Source of the DNA: Paenibacillus humicus NBRC 102415 | GTDB lineage: Bacteria; Bacillota; Bacilli; Paenibacillales; Paenibacillaceae | DNA length: 64,000 bases | Direction of reading: 5' to 3' | Assembly: GCF_004000905.1 (NCBI RefSeq) | Contig: NZ_BIMD01000023.1 | Coordinates: 1-64,000, forward strand | Shown: positions 17,945-27,454 of the stretch, piece after piece | How the letters are laid out: each line of letters starts with the position of its first letter | Position numbering within the stretch: position 1 is the stretch's first letter | Notes under the pieces: generated by a model | Database searches by the model: none | Seen by the model: the letters and a program-made list of their open reading frames with translations, nothing else | What the model was told of the DNA's origin: nothing | Program-made: the position numbers and the translations under genes

Positions 17945-20194
17945 ATGGACCGGAAAAGGGAAGACAGCCGGAATCCGGCTGAGCAGCCTTCATGGATCTA
18001 TAAATGGAAGCAGAGCCCAGTAATTCGAACGGGGCTCTGCATTTTGTTCGTGCTGCTGTTCTACTTCAACTTGTCCCCGCATCTTGTTCCGGAGACGTAC
18101 AACATCACCCTGGATCAAGCAAGCGACCGCGACATCGTCGCTTCCAAAACCGTGGAGGACAAGATCGCCACGAAGCGGGCGCAGGAGCAGGCCGCCGAGT
18201 CGGTGGAGCCGATCTCCAGCTCTCTGCCGCTCAAGCCGGATTCCATTCTCAACCGGGTGTTCAACCGGATCGAGCTGCTGAATCAGGATGAGGGCGTCAC
18301 CGAAAGCAACAAGATCGACATCTACCGGAGCGAAATCCCGAGCTACTACAGCGAATACTTGGACGAGTTCAGCCGCCTGAACCAAGGCAAGCCGGGAATC
18401 AGCGATACGCTGCTGGAGGAGATGGCCAAAGCCGCCAAGGCGCAAGCCTACGCCGTCCCTGCAGAAGTGTTCTACAAGCTTCCGAGCCTGACCTCGGCCC
18501 AGATCGCGGAGATGAGGCAGGTCGGAGTGACCGTCGTCCGCAAGCTGTCGGCCGATCCGATCCGGGAAGCCGAGACGGCGCGCGCCAAGGTGGCCGAGCT
18601 CGTGAACGCCAGCTCGCTCACGCAGCGCACGACCCGCGAGATCGTGCAGGAGCTCGCCCGCATGTCGCTCATGCCGAACAAGTTCCCGGACAACGCGGCG
18701 ACCGAGGAAGCCAGGAATCTCGCGAGAGAGAACACGACCCCCGTCATGATCAAGGAAGGCGGCATCATCGTCAAGAAAGGCGAGGTCGTCGGCAAGGAGA
18801 AATACGACATGCTGGCGGGAGCGGGCATGCTCGGCGGGCAGCGCACCTACTGGCCGCAGCTTGGGCTTTTGCTGGCGAGCGTCCTGTTCGTGCTCATGAT
18901 CATGGTCTACTTGCAGCAGTCCGGCAGCATCAGCGGCGTGAAGCCCCGCTACAACAACATGCATCTATTCATGCTGTGGCTGATCAATCTGCTCAATCTA
19001 GCCTTGATGCAGGCAGCGGGGCTTACGCAGTCGGCTTCAATGCCTTACGCGGCCTACATCGCTCCGGCAGCCGTCGGCACGATGCTCATCACGCTGCTGC
19101 TCGACAAGCAGCTGGCGATCGTCAGCTCATTCCTGTTCGCCATCATGGGCAGCGTCATCTTCAACGCCGACCAGAACACGCTGTTCGACTTCCGGTACGG
19201 CTTCGTCATCAGCGTCGTCTCGTTCAGCGCGATCTTCAGCGTTCACCGCGCGAGCCAGCGCTCGACGATTCTGAAGGCGGGCATCATGGCGAGCCTGTTC
19301 GGGACGGTGTCGGTACTGGCGATCCTCCTGCTGGGCGATCTGCCGGAGCGCAAGGACATCCTGTACTCGCTCGGCTTTGCCTTCGGCAGCGGACTCGTCA
19401 CCGCCGTGCTCGTCATCGGGCTGATGCCGTTCTTCGAGCTTACGTTCGGCATCCTGTCCGCGCTGAAGCTCGTGGAGCTCTCGAATCCGAACCATCCTCT
19501 GCTCCGCAAGCTGCTGACGGAGACTCCGGGTACGTACCATCACAGCGTAATGGTCGGCAACCTGTCGGAGGCGGCGGCGGAGGCGATCGGGGCAGACGGG
19601 CTGTTATGCCGGGTAGGGTCGTTCTATCACGACATCGGCAAGACCAAGCGGCCCAACTACTTCATCGAAAATCAGACGAACATCGACAATCCGCATGATT
19701 CCATCGATCCAAAGCTGAGCAAGTCGATCATTACGGCGCATGCCAGAGACGGAGTGGAAATGCTGAAGGCTCACAACATGCCGAAGCCGATCCGCGATAT
19801 CGCGGAGCAGCATCACGGCACGACGTCGCTGAAGTTCTTTTATTTCAAGGCGGTCAAGGAAGCGGAGGCGGAAGGAAAGGAAATCGCCTTCACGGAGGAT
19901 GATTTCCGGTATCCGGGGCCGAAGGCGCAGTCCAAGGAGGCCGCGATCGTCGGCATCGCCGACTGCGTGGAAGCCGCCGTACGGAGCCTGCGCAACCCGA
20001 CGATGGAGAACATCGAGTCGATGATACACAAAATCATCAAGAGCCGGCTGGACGACAATCAATTCAATGAATGCGACCTGACGCTCAAGGAGCTGGACCG
20101 GATCGCCCAGACGCTCAAGGAAGCTGTCATCGGCATCTTCCACTCGCGGATAGAATACCCGGAAGACGTGAAACCAAAGGAGAAGCTGGCATGA
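17945..20194 (+). CDS. pgpH: Cyclic-di-AMP phosphodiesterase PgpH (7TM-HD protein)
   Basis: A 749-residue YqfF/PgpH-type protein that hydrolyses the second messenger c-di-AMP. Order: a membrane span near residues 25-42, an extracellular 7TMR-HDED domain (about 60-290), seven membrane spans (about 300-500), and a cytoplasmic HD domain with H532, H533 and the H562-D563 pair (HHSVMVGN and FYHDIGK), then EQHHGTTSLKFFY. All metal-binding elements are present. Its stop overlaps the ybeY start (ATGA). The family controls osmotic and cell-wall homeostasis. Confidence 0.95.
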   Translation: MDRKREDSRNPAEQPSWIYKWKQSPVIRTGLCILFVLLFYFNLSPHLVPETYNITLDQASDRDIVASKTVEDKIATKRAQEQAAESVEPISSSLPLKPDSILNRVFNRIELLNQDEGVTESNKIDIYRSEIPSYYSEYLDEFSRLNQGKPGISDTLLEEMAKAAKAQAYAVPAEVFYKLPSLTSAQIAEMRQVGVTVVRKLSADPIREAETARAKVAELVNASSLTQRTTREIVQELARMSLMPNKFPDNAATEEARNLARENTTPVMIKEGGIIVKKGEVVGKEKYDMLAGAGMLGGQRTYWPQLGLLLASVLFVLMIMVYLQQSGSISGVKPRYNNMHLFMLWLINLLNLALMQAAGLTQSASMPYAAYIAPAAVGTMLITLLLDKQLAIVSSFLFAIMGSVIFNADQNTLFDFRYGFVISVVSFSAIFSVHRASQRSTILKAGIMASLFGTVSVLAILLLGDLPERKDILYSLGFAFGSGLVTAVLVIGLMPFFELTFGILSALKLVELSNPNHPLLRKLLTETPGTYHHSVMVGNLSEAAAEAIGADGLLCRVGSFYHDIGKTKRPNYFIENQTNIDNPHDSIDPKLSKSIITAHARDGVEMLKAHNMPKPIRDIAEQHHGTTSLKFFYFKAVKEAEAEGKEIAFTEDDFRYPGPKAQSKEAAIVGIADCVEAAVRSLRNPTMENIESMIHKIIKSRLDDNQFNECDLTLKELDRIAQTLKEAVIGIFHSRIEYPEDVKPKEKLA

Positions 20195-20691
20195 GTCTGA
20201 AATTGGAATGGAGCAGCGAGCAGGAAGCGTTCGATATCCCCGCGGAGTGGGGACAGAGGCTGGAGCAGCTGCTGCAGCTTGCAGGAGAAGCCGAGGGAAT
20301 GACGGAGGGCGAGGTTGTCGTCACGTTCGTGGACAACGCCCGCATTCATGAGCTCAACAAGGAATACCGCGGCATCGACCGTCCGACGGACGTTCTCAGC
20401 TTCGCCATGCAGGAGGATGGGGAGGACGAGCCGGAAATCGTATTCGAGGTCGAGGACGAGAGCGAGCCGCTGCCTTACCCGGACTCGCTTGGCGATATCG
20501 TGATATCCGTCGAGACGGCTCGGAGCCAGGCGGAGGAATACGGACATTCCCTGGAGAGGGAGATCGGCTTTCTGTTCGTGCATGGCTTCCTTCACCTGAT
20601 CGGATACGACCATCAGGACGAGGAAGCGGAGACGGTCATGACGGCCAAGCAGGAAGCCGTCCTGCAGAAGGCCGGCCTCCCCCGGACGTAG
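20191..20691 (+). CDS. ybeY: Endoribonuclease YbeY
   Basis: Metal-dependent endoribonuclease acting in 16S rRNA 3'-end maturation and ribosome quality control, 166 residues. The zinc motif H-G-x-x-H-L-x-G-Y-D-H has its histidines at residues 131, 135 and 141, and EYRGIDRPTDVLSF is diagnostic. ATG 20191 overlaps the pgpH stop by 4 bases; AAAGGAG at 20175-20181 is its ribosome binding site. The open frame extends further upstream but only within pgpH. Confidence 0.96.
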   Translation: MSLKLEWSSEQEAFDIPAEWGQRLEQLLQLAGEAEGMTEGEVVVTFVDNARIHELNKEYRGIDRPTDVLSFAMQEDGEDEPEIVFEVEDESEPLPYPDSLGDIVISVETARSQAEEYGHSLEREIGFLFVHGFLHLIGYDHQDEEAETVMTAKQEAVLQKAGLPRT

Positions 20692-20697
20692 AAGGAC

Positions 20698-21063
20698 ATG
20701 AGACGCTTTCTTGCCAGCCTGGGGCTCGCGGGATCGGGCATCGGCCATGCGGTTCGCACCGAACGTCACATGAGAGCGCATCTCTTCATGTTCGTGCTGG
20801 CGATGGCCTTGGCTTCCTGCCTTGGACTCAAGCGGACGGAGTGGGCGCTGCTGCTGCTGGTATCCGCCCTCGTGCTGGCAGCGGAGCTGATCAATACCGC
20901 CATCGAGAGGGCGGTCGACCTGGCTTGCGGCGGCGAGCTTCATCCGCTGGCCAAGCTGGCGAAGGATACGGCATCCGGCGCGGTGCTGGTCTGCGCGGCA
21001 GCGGCAGCGGCGGTCGGCATCATCATCATGGGGCCGCCGCTGTGGCGGCTGCTCGTGACATAA
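20698..21063 (+). CDS. dgkA: Diacylglycerol kinase family protein (undecaprenol kinase type)
   Basis: A 121-residue integral membrane kinase. In B. subtilis the homologue phosphorylates undecaprenol rather than diacylglycerol, recycling the lipid carrier for wall synthesis. Three membrane spans can be seen (about residues 28-45, 50-68 and 92-115), with RTERHMRAHLF at the N-terminus and the family signature AAELINTAIERAVDL. AAGGAC lies just before the ATG and the gene starts 6 bases after ybeY. Confidence 0.94.
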   Translation: MRRFLASLGLAGSGIGHAVRTERHMRAHLFMFVLAMALASCLGLKRTEWALLLLVSALVLAAELINTAIERAVDLACGGELHPLAKLAKDTASGAVLVCAAAAAAVGIIIMGPPLWRLLVT

Positions 21064-21108
21064 GAAGAACCGGGGTTATATTCCCCCATAAGGAGATTAG
21101 GAAGCTAG

Positions 21109-21552
21109 ATGAAGGCAGATCCGGTAATTGAGCAACTGAGTGAGCAGCTGTATGAATCGGCGCGCGAAGCGATGAGCAGGGCATACGTACCTTATTCCCA
21201 TTTTCAGGTCGGAGCCGCGTTGCTCGATGAGCATGGCCATATTCATCTTGGCTGCAACATTGAAAATGGCGCCTACAGCCCCGGCAACTGCGCGGAGCGC
21301 ACCGCGTTGTTCCGCGCCGTCGCCGACGGCTGCGCGCCGAAAAGCTTCAAGGCGATTCTTGTCATCGGCGATACGCCGGGGCCGATCTCGCCATGCGGCG
21401 TATGCCGCCAAGTGCTGTCGGAGCTGTGCGCTCCGGACATGCCGGTCATCATGACCAATCTGTCCGGCTCCAGAAGCGTCATGACGGTTGCCGAGCTTCT
21501 GCCCGGCGCTTTCTCTCTGGAAGAGAGCCGGAACAAGAAGGAGGACAACTAA
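21109..21552 (+). CDS. cdd: Cytidine deaminase
   Basis: Converts cytidine or deoxycytidine to uridine in pyrimidine salvage. The zinc site is complete: C61-A-E63 in NCAERTALF, and P-C96-G-V-C99 in PCGVCRQV. The 147-residue length fits the homotetrameric short form. AAGGAG lies upstream at 21089-21094. The end of the gene contains the ribosome binding site of era, which starts one base after the stop. Confidence 0.96.
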   Translation: MKADPVIEQLSEQLYESAREAMSRAYVPYSHFQVGAALLDEHGHIHLGCNIENGAYSPGNCAERTALFRAVADGCAPKSFKAILVIGDTPGPISPCGVCRQVLSELCAPDMPVIMTNLSGSRSVMTVAELLPGAFSLEESRNKKEDN

Positions 21553-21553
21553 G

Positions 21554-22495
21554 ATGGCAGGTGGAGCAGCAGGCAAAGGTCCCGATAGCACCGGCAAGGG
21601 AAATAAAGGATTCCGCTCGGGATTCGTCGCGATCGTAGGCCGTCCGAATGTCGGCAAATCGACTCTCATGAACCATATGATCGGACAAAAAATCGCGATC
21701 ATGTCCGACAAGCCTCAGACGACGCGCAACAAGATCCATGGCGTGCTGACTCGCGAAGGCTCGCAGATCGTATTCCTGGACACTCCAGGCATCCATAAGC
21801 CTCAATCCAAGCTGGGCGACTATATGATCAAGGCAGCCGAAGGAGCGCTGTCCGAGGTCGAGGCGGTCCTGTTCCTGATCGACGTCTCCGAAGGAATCGG
21901 CGGCGGCGACCGTTTCATCATCGAACGGCTGAAATCGGTCAAAACGCCGGTATTTCTGATCTTGAACAAAATCGACAAGGTCGAGCCGGAGAAGCTGCTC
22001 GAGACGATCGTCCAGTACAAGGACCTGTACGATTTTGCCGAGATCGTTCCGATCTCCGCGCTTCAAGGCAGCAACGTCGACCGGCTTCTGGAGCAGCTGG
22101 AGCGCTACTTGCCGGAGGGACCGCAATATTATCCCGCCGATCAGGTCACCGACCACCCGGAACAGTTCGTCTGCGCCGAAATGGTGCGCGAGAAGATTCT
22201 CCAGATGACGCGCGAAGAAGTGCCGCATTCCATCGCCGTCACGATCGAGGACATGAAAGTCCAGGAAAACGGCGTCGTTCAGATCGGAGCCGTCATCTTC
22301 GTCGAGCGGGATTCGCAGAAAGGCATCATTATCGGCAAGCAAGGCGCGATGCTCAAGGAAGTCGGCAAGCGCGCGCGCCGGGATATCGAAGCGCTGCTGG
22401 GCTCCAAGGTATTCCTGGAGCTGTGGGTCAAGGTCAAGAAGGACTGGCGCAACCAGGACCGCGTGCTCAAGGACCTCGGCTATCGCAGCGAATGA
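21554..22495 (+). CDS. era: GTPase Era
   Basis: Ras-like GTPase that binds 16S rRNA near its 3' end and assists 30S assembly, 313 residues. G1 GRPNVGKST is at residues 29-37, G3 DTPGIHKPQ and G4 NKID follow, and the C-terminal KH domain includes [22 protein letters not shown] 21554 is selected (GAAGGAGGA just upstream, within cdd), not the earlier in-frame starts inside cdd. The first 18 residues are a Gly-rich extension before the GTPase fold. Confidence 0.96.
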   Translation: MAGGAAGKGPDSTGKGNKGFRSGFVAIVGRPNVGKSTLMNHMIGQKIAIMSDKPQTTRNKIHGVLTREGSQIVFLDTPGIHKPQSKLGDYMIKAAEGALSEVEAVLFLIDVSEGIGGGDRFIIERLKSVKTPVFLILNKIDKVEPEKLLETIVQYKDLYDFAEIVPISALQGSNVDRLLEQLERYLPEGPQYYPADQVTDHPEQFVCAEMVREKILQMTREEVPHSIAVTIEDMKVQENGVVQIGAVIFVERDSQKGIIIGKQGAMLKEVGKRARRDIEALLGSKVFLELWVKVKKDWRNQDRVLKDLGYRSE

Positions 22496-22603
22496 ATTCC
22501 TGCATGGAATTGTCAGCATAGCCGACGCTCCTTTATCGCATTCTAAAGAGGACGACGCCTGCGGGGGCGTTTTCCACTTCGAGAGGCGAAAGGGTGTTGC
22601 TTC

Positions 22604-22771
22604 ATGCGGGATTTTTCGTGGACCTATTTTGCGCGGACCGGTGATGTAGAGTCATTTCTGCTTTACAAGGAAGTGGATCAGCTTCGCGAGGCATCCGGCA
22701 CAGCCGGAATGGCCGCCGCGGCGGAAGCTGCCGAAGAAACGGGAGAGGCGGAGCAGGCTGCCATCTTCTGA
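22604..22771 (+). CDS. yqzL: YqzL family small protein
   Basis: A 55-residue protein beginning MRDFSWTYFARTGDVESFLLYKE, which resembles B. subtilis YqzL (about 47 residues) and occupies the same position between era and recO. The C-terminal half here is Ala/Glu-rich and looks unstructured. GAAAGGGTG lies 7-13 bases upstream. Function unknown in the family. A small hairpin (ACGCC/GGCGT near 22556-22575) followed by TTT lies between era and this gene and may attenuate. Confidence 0.87.
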   Translation: MRDFSWTYFARTGDVESFLLYKEVDQLREASGTAGMAAAAEAAEETGEAEQAAIF

Positions 22772-22788
22772 CTTCCGGCAGCATGAGC

Positions 22789-22817
22789 AGGTCCGGAGCG
22801 AGCGCTCCGGACCTTTT
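22789..22817 (+). terminator. Hairpin between yqzL and recO
   Basis: A perfect inverted repeat (22789-22800 with 22803-22814) is followed by four T's. It may terminate or attenuate; recO is only 55 bases further on, so partial read-through is likely. Confidence 0.5.
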
Positions 22818-22869
22818 GCATGCGGAGAGTCCGAGGATTCCCTCCGATGGGCGAAAGGGGATGGTGTCC

Positions 22870-23733
22870 ATGCTGTACCGAGTCGAAGGGATTGTGATCC
22901 GCAGCACGGATTACGGGGAAGGCAACAAGATCGTGACGCTGCTGACGGATACGGTCGGCAAGGTCGGGGTCATGGCGCGGGGAGCGAAGAAGGTCAGAAG
23001 CCGGCATACATCGCTCGTCCAGCCGTTTACATATGGGGAATTCGTTTTTTTTCGCAATGCGGGATTGGGAACGTTGAATGCCGGGGAGATCATGGAATCA
23101 AACCATCGGCTGCGGGAGGATCTGGATTTGTCGGCTTATGCCGCGTATGCGGCCGAGCTGTGCGACAGAGCCTTCCAGGACGAAGAGGCCGGAGCCTATC
23201 TGTTCCATCAGCTCAAGGCCTGCTACGACGGGCTTCGGGAAGGGAAGGATCCGGCGGTCGTCATTCATCTGTTTGAAATGAAAATTCTCGAAGCAGCCGG
23301 ATACGGCCCGCAGCTGTTTCAGTGCATCAATTGCGGATCGGACCAGGGACCGTTCCGGCTCAGTGCGGATGGGGGCGGAATTCTCTGCCGCCGCTGCCAT
23401 GGCAGGGACCCGCGGGCGATTCCGCTCGAGGAGGGGACGCTGCGGCTGCTTCGGCTCTTGTCGGCTATCGACATGCGCAGGCTCGGCAATATCCAGGTTC
23501 GTCCCGAAACGAGCAAGCAGCTGAAGACGGCGCTGCGCGTTCTGATGGACACGCATCTCGATCTTCGGCTGAAATCGCGTTCCTTCCTGGATTCGCTGGA
23601 GCGGTTCGCTCCGGATCCGGCGGCGCCGGCCGTTCCGCGCCGGCGGATGCCAGCGCCCGAGTCTGCCGAGGACAGTCCGTCTGAAGCTTCGCCGTCCGGC
23701 GGCGAGGAAGCGGTGGATCCGGAGGACGCTTAA
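22870..23733 (+). CDS. recO: DNA repair protein RecO
   Basis: Recombination mediator that loads RecA on SSB-coated DNA and anneals strands in the RecFOR pathway. The N-terminal OB-fold (MLYRVEGIVIRSTDYGEGNKIV) is followed by a helical domain and a zinc finger with C152, C155, C173 and C176. ATG 22870 is preferred because AAAGGGG (22854-22860) lies 9 bases upstream; ATG 22861 abuts that site. At 287 residues it carries a Pro/Glu/Ser-rich C-terminal tail of about 40 residues beyond the usual end. Confidence 0.95.
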   Translation: MLYRVEGIVIRSTDYGEGNKIVTLLTDTVGKVGVMARGAKKVRSRHTSLVQPFTYGEFVFFRNAGLGTLNAGEIMESNHRLREDLDLSAYAAYAAELCDRAFQDEEAGAYLFHQLKACYDGLREGKDPAVVIHLFEMKILEAAGYGPQLFQCINCGSDQGPFRLSADGGGILCRRCHGRDPRAIPLEEGTLRLLRLLSAIDMRRLGNIQVRPETSKQLKTALRVLMDTHLDLRLKSRSFLDSLERFAPDPAAPAVPRRRMPAPESAEDSPSEASPSGGEEAVDPEDA

Positions 23734-23848
23734 TGGCATAATGGTGCACGGCTTGCTTGAACCTTTTCTTGATAGGGTAAGCATCTTTACCCGAGGCCGT
23801 TGATGGCCGGATACGGGACAATCAACGTTCAAAAGGAGAGTGGCCGGC

Positions 23849-24007
23849 ATGGCGAACCAAATCAATGCAGGAAATCCCGATGAACGGGACAAGCAAAACC
23901 CGGAGAACAATTCTCCGGAGCAGACCCGCAAAATCGAGCAGGGGCAGAACATAGATCCTCAAGCGGAAGGCAGCAGCAAGCCTGTTTCGGCTGACAAGCA
24001 GTCCTGA
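23849..24007 (+). CDS. Small hydrophilic protein of unknown function
   Basis: A 52-residue open frame from ATG 23849 with AAAGGAGAG at 23832-23840. The product is very hydrophilic (MANQINAGNPDERDKQ, then Asn/Gln/Glu/Pro-rich), has no Cys, Trp, Tyr or hydrophobic run, and is likely disordered. It resembles in style the small acidic proteins of Paenibacillaceae and spore-formers, but I do not recognise a family. It stands alone between recO and the glycyl-tRNA synthetase leader. Confidence 0.7.
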   Translation: MANQINAGNPDERDKQNPENNSPEQTRKIEQGQNIDPQAEGSSKPVSADKQS

Positions 24008-24058
24008 GTCCTGAACGTGTCTAGAACATGAATTCCTTCATGAGGCTGAACCCGGGAG

Positions 24059-24087
24059 TTGACAAACCCGTTCCTGAAGAATAAAAT
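24059..24087 (+). promoter_or_regulatory. Sigma-A promoter of glyQS
   Basis: TTGACA at 24059-24064, a 17-base spacer and TAAAAT at 24082-24087. Transcription would begin near 24094, just upstream of the T-box leader. Confidence 0.85.
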
Positions 24088-24094
24088 AAATCAA

Positions 24095-24327
24095 TATGTA
24101 TAACGGACTATGATGGAGAAGGTATCTGCGGCAGATCCGATCAGCGAGCCGGGGGCAGTGCAAGCCCGGCCGGACGACGCAGATGACAGGCGCTCCGGAG
24201 TGCGTGTTGTTCAGGAAAGAGGGCATTCGGACGGCGGCCTGCCGGAAGAAGCCAAGTAGGGTGGAACCGCGGGAGCAGACTCTCGTCCCTACGTCTGTGC
24301 GTCAGACGTAGGCGGCGAGGGTTTTTT
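24095..24327 (+). promoter_or_regulatory. T-box leader (glycine) of glyQ-glyS
   Basis: The leader contains the nearly invariant T-box element AGGGTGGAACCGCGG at 24258-24272, a 5' stem-I region, and a terminator hairpin (arms around 24281-24299 and 24303-24320) with six T's at 24322-24327. In such leaders an uncharged tRNA, here tRNA-Gly because glyQS follows, binds the T-box bulge and favours antitermination. The glycine specificity comes from the downstream genes; I did not fold stem I to locate the specifier codon. Confidence 0.93.
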
Positions 24328-24414
24328 GCGTGCATACAGCCCCTCTCCCTTCCATCTGACGGCATCCCCGGATTCATGGATCCGGGATTCCATCCCACTT
24401 GAAGGAGAGTGCAT

Positions 24415-25305
24415 ATGATGAATTTTCAAGGCATGATTCTGACGCTGCAGCAATTCTGGGCGGAACAGAACTGCATTCTGGTCCAGCCATACGACGTGGA
24501 AAAGGGCGCCGGAACGATGAATCCGATGACATTCCTGCGCTCCATCGGCCCAGAGCCGTGGAACGTAGCCTATGTGGAGCCATCCCGGCGTCCTGCTGAC
24601 GGCCGTTACGGCGAAAATCCGAACCGGCTGTATCAGCATCACCAGTTCCAGGTCATTCTCAAGCCTTCCCCGGACAATATTCAGGAGCTTTACCTGGAAA
24701 GCCTCAAGCGTCTGGGCATCGATCCGCTGCATCACGATATCCGCTTTGTCGAGGACAACTGGGAGAACCCGTCACTCGGCTGCGCGGGCCTTGGCTGGGA
24801 AGTATGGCTGAACGGCATGGAGATTACGCAGTTCACCTATTTCCAGCAGGTCGGCGGCATCGAGACAAGCCCGGTATCCGGCGAGATCACGTACGGGCTG
24901 GAGCGTCTGGCTTCCTATATTCAGGAGAAGGAAAATGTTTTCGACCTCGAATGGGTAGAAGGAGTCTCTTATGGCGATGTCTTCCTGCAGCCTGAGTACG
25001 AGCATTCCAAATATACGTTCGAAGTCAGCGACTCGGCGATGCTGTTCCAGCTGTTCTCCATGTACGAAGGCGAAGCCCGCCGAGCCATGGAGCAGAACCT
25101 CGTATTCCCGGCTTACGATTATGTGCTGAAATGCTCCCATGCGTTCAATCTGCTGGATGCGAGAGGCGCGATCAGCGTTACGGAACGGACGGGCTATATT
25201 ACGCGTGTCCGCAACCTCGCCCGCACCTGCGCGGCCACTTACCTGGAGGAGCGGGAACGCCTCGGCTTCCCTTTGCTGAAGAAAGGAGCTGAGCAGAATG
25301 GCTAA
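24415..25305 (+). CDS. glyQ: Glycyl-tRNA synthetase alpha subunit
   Basis: Catalytic subunit of the bacterial tetrameric (alpha2-beta2) glycyl-tRNA synthetase, 296 residues. Class II motifs are visible: motif 2-type [24 protein letters not shown] and the C-terminal ALDAR-like region. The N-terminal [20 protein letters not shown] is typical. ATG 24415 lies 7 bases after AAGGAG (24402-24407). The gene overlaps glyS by 8 bases, so the two subunits are coupled, and expression is controlled by the T-box leader. Confidence 0.97.
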   Translation: MMNFQGMILTLQQFWAEQNCILVQPYDVEKGAGTMNPMTFLRSIGPEPWNVAYVEPSRRPADGRYGENPNRLYQHHQFQVILKPSPDNIQELYLESLKRLGIDPLHHDIRFVEDNWENPSLGCAGLGWEVWLNGMEITQFTYFQQVGGIETSPVSGEITYGLERLASYIQEKENVFDLEWVEGVSYGDVFLQPEYEHSKYTFEVSDSAMLFQLFSMYEGEARRAMEQNLVFPAYDYVLKCSHAFNLLDARGAISVTERTGYITRVRNLARTCAATYLEERERLGFPLLKKGAEQNG

Positions 25306-27385
25306 GGATCTGCTGTTCGAGATCGGTCTTGAGGAAGTGCCTGCCCGCTTCGTGCGCGCAGCCGTGAACCAGCTGAAGGACCGGACGGCCAAATGGCTGG
25401 ACGATTCCCGAATCGGCCATGGAGACATCCACGCTTACGCGACTCCGCGGCGTCTCGCCGTGCTTGTGGAAGGCGTGGAGGAAAAGCAGGCCGACGTGCA
25501 TGAGGACGTGAAAGGGCCATCCCGTAAAATCGCCCAGGATGCCGAGGGGAACTGGAGCAAGGCGGCGGTCGGCTTCGCCCGCAGCCAGGGCGTGGAGCCC
25601 GAGGCTCTGTTCTTCAAGGAGCTTGCGGGAGTGGAATACGTCTATGCCAGCAAAAGCAGCATCGGCACCGACACGGCAACGGTGCTGCCGGAAGGCCTCG
25701 CCGGCATTCTGGCCGCGATGACCTTCCCCAAAAACATGCGCTGGGGCAGCTACGATCTCAAATTCGTTCGTCCGATCAAATGGCTGATCGCGCTGCTGGG
25801 AAGCGAAGTCGTTCCTCTGGAAATCGCCGGCGTCCGCAGCGGCAACGTGACGCGCGGACATCGCTTCCTTGGAGGCGAGACGGCAGTGGAAGAGCCCGCC
25901 CGTTATATCGAAGCTCTCCGCTCCCAGCATGTCATCGCCGATATCGCGGAGCGCGAGAAGCTGATCGTGGAACAGATCGAAGCGCTTGCTGCAGAAAAAG
26001 GCTGGACGATCTCCATCAAGGACGATCTGCTGGAGGAAGTGCTGTTCCTCGTCGAAACGCCGACCGTGCTGTTCGGGACGTTCGACTCCGCCTTCCTGGA
26101 AATTCCGCAGGAGGTGCTGATCACCTCGATGCGGGAGCATCAGCGCTACTTCCCGGTGCTGGACGGCAGCGGCAAGCTGCTGCCCTACTTCGTGACGGTG
26201 CGCAACGGGAATTCCGTCTCGCTCGTGAACGTCGCCAAAGGCAACGAGAAGGTGCTCCGAGCCCGCTTGTCCGACGCGAAGTTCTTCTATGACGAAGACC
26301 AGAAGCTTCCGATCGCCCAAGCTCTCGGCAAGCTGGAAAATGTCGTCTATCACGAAGAGCTCGGCACGGTAGCGGACAAGGTCCGCCGGATCGTCAAGCT
26401 GTCCCGAAGCATCGCAGAAGCTCTGAAGGCGGATCCGCAGGCCGCTGGCGATGCCGTCCGCGCGGCTGAAATCTGCAAATTCGACCTCGTGACTCAGATG
26501 GTGTACGAGTTCCCCGAGCTGCAAGGCATCATGGGCGAAGACTATGCCCGCAAAGCCGGCGAGCGCGAAGAAGTGGCCCGGGCTGTCAATGAGCATTACC
26601 AGCCCCGCTTCTCCGGCGACCTGGCTCCGGCTTCCCTGGCGGGAGCCATCGTCAGCCTGGCGGACAAGATCGACACGATCGTCGGCTGCTTCTCGATCGG
26701 AATCATTCCGACAGGCTCGCAGGATCCTTACGCCCTGCGCCGTCAGGCAGCCGGCATCGTCCAGATCGTCCTAAGCCATCGGATGGCGGTCGGCCTTGGA
26801 GAGCTGTTCGGCTTCGCCCTTGATATTCATGCCGAGCGGGGCTTGAAACGAAGCGGGGATGAAATCCGTAAGGAGCTTTACGATTTCTTTGCCTTGCGCC
26901 TCAAGAACGTGCTTACGGAACAAGGCAACCGCTACGATGTGATCGATGCGGCGCTGGCGGCCGGATTCGACGATCTCAATATGGCCGTCAGCCGCGCCGG
27001 AGCGCTCATCGCGCTGGCGACCGGACCGGACAAGGACGACTTCAAGAGCGTCGTGGACGCCTTGACGCGCACCGCCAATCTTGCCGCCAAAGCGGAGGAG
27101 GGCGCAGCCGTCGACGCTTCCTTGCTGGAGGCGGAAGCCGAGCGCAGCCTGTTCGAGCATGCCAATGGCGTTCACGTCCGGTTCGCGGCTTCCATGGAAG
27201 CCGGCGACGCCCATGGCGCGCTGGCCCGTCTGTCGGAACTGCGCGGCCCGATTACGGCGTTCTTCGACAGCGTCATGGTCATGGCCGATGATGCAGCGGT
27301 ACGCCGCAACCGCCTGGCGCTCCTGTCGCAGATCGCCCGCGATGCGGCGGCCTACGCAGATTTCTCCAAGCTGGTCTGGTCCTGA
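25298..27385 (+). CDS. glyS: Glycyl-tRNA synthetase beta subunit
   Basis: Beta subunit that provides tRNA recognition and anticodon binding, 695 residues as expected. It starts [19 protein letters not shown]; the HD-like central region and the C-terminal anticodon-binding domain ([18 protein letters not shown]) are intact. ATG 25298 sits within the last codons of glyQ, with GAAAGGAG at 25281-25288. In B. subtilis the regulator gene ccpN follows glyS; here it is missing and yqfL comes next. Confidence 0.97.
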   Translation: MAKDLLFEIGLEEVPARFVRAAVNQLKDRTAKWLDDSRIGHGDIHAYATPRRLAVLVEGVEEKQADVHEDVKGPSRKIAQDAEGNWSKAAVGFARSQGVEPEALFFKELAGVEYVYASKSSIGTDTATVLPEGLAGILAAMTFPKNMRWGSYDLKFVRPIKWLIALLGSEVVPLEIAGVRSGNVTRGHRFLGGETAVEEPARYIEALRSQHVIADIAEREKLIVEQIEALAAEKGWTISIKDDLLEEVLFLVETPTVLFGTFDSAFLEIPQEVLITSMREHQRYFPVLDGSGKLLPYFVTVRNGNSVSLVNVAKGNEKVLRARLSDAKFFYDEDQKLPIAQALGKLENVVYHEELGTVADKVRRIVKLSRSIAEALKADPQAAGDAVRAAEICKFDLVTQMVYEFPELQGIMGEDYARKAGEREEVARAVNEHYQPRFSGDLAPASLAGAIVSLADKIDTIVGCFSIGIIPTGSQDPYALRRQAAGIVQIVLSHRMAVGLGELFGFALDIHAERGLKRSGDEIRKELYDFFALRLKNVLTEQGNRYDVIDAALAAGFDDLNMAVSRAGALIALATGPDKDDFKSVVDALTRTANLAAKAEEGAAVDASLLEAEAERSLFEHANGVHVRFAASMEAGDAHGALARLSELRGPITAFFDSVMVMADDAAVRRNRLALLSQIARDAAAYADFSKLVWS

Positions 27386-27397
27386 TATTCTCTCGGC

Positions 27398-27425
27398 CCG
27401 CCTTAAGGCGCACCCCTTAAGGCGG
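27398..27425. terminator. Strong hairpin after glyS
   Basis: A perfect 11-bp inverted repeat (27398-27408 with 27415-27425) with a 6-base loop. Only ATTATATTT follows, so a poor T-run makes termination uncertain. Confidence 0.45.
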
Positions 27426-27454
27426 ATTATATTTGGATAGGGGGTATGACCGGC

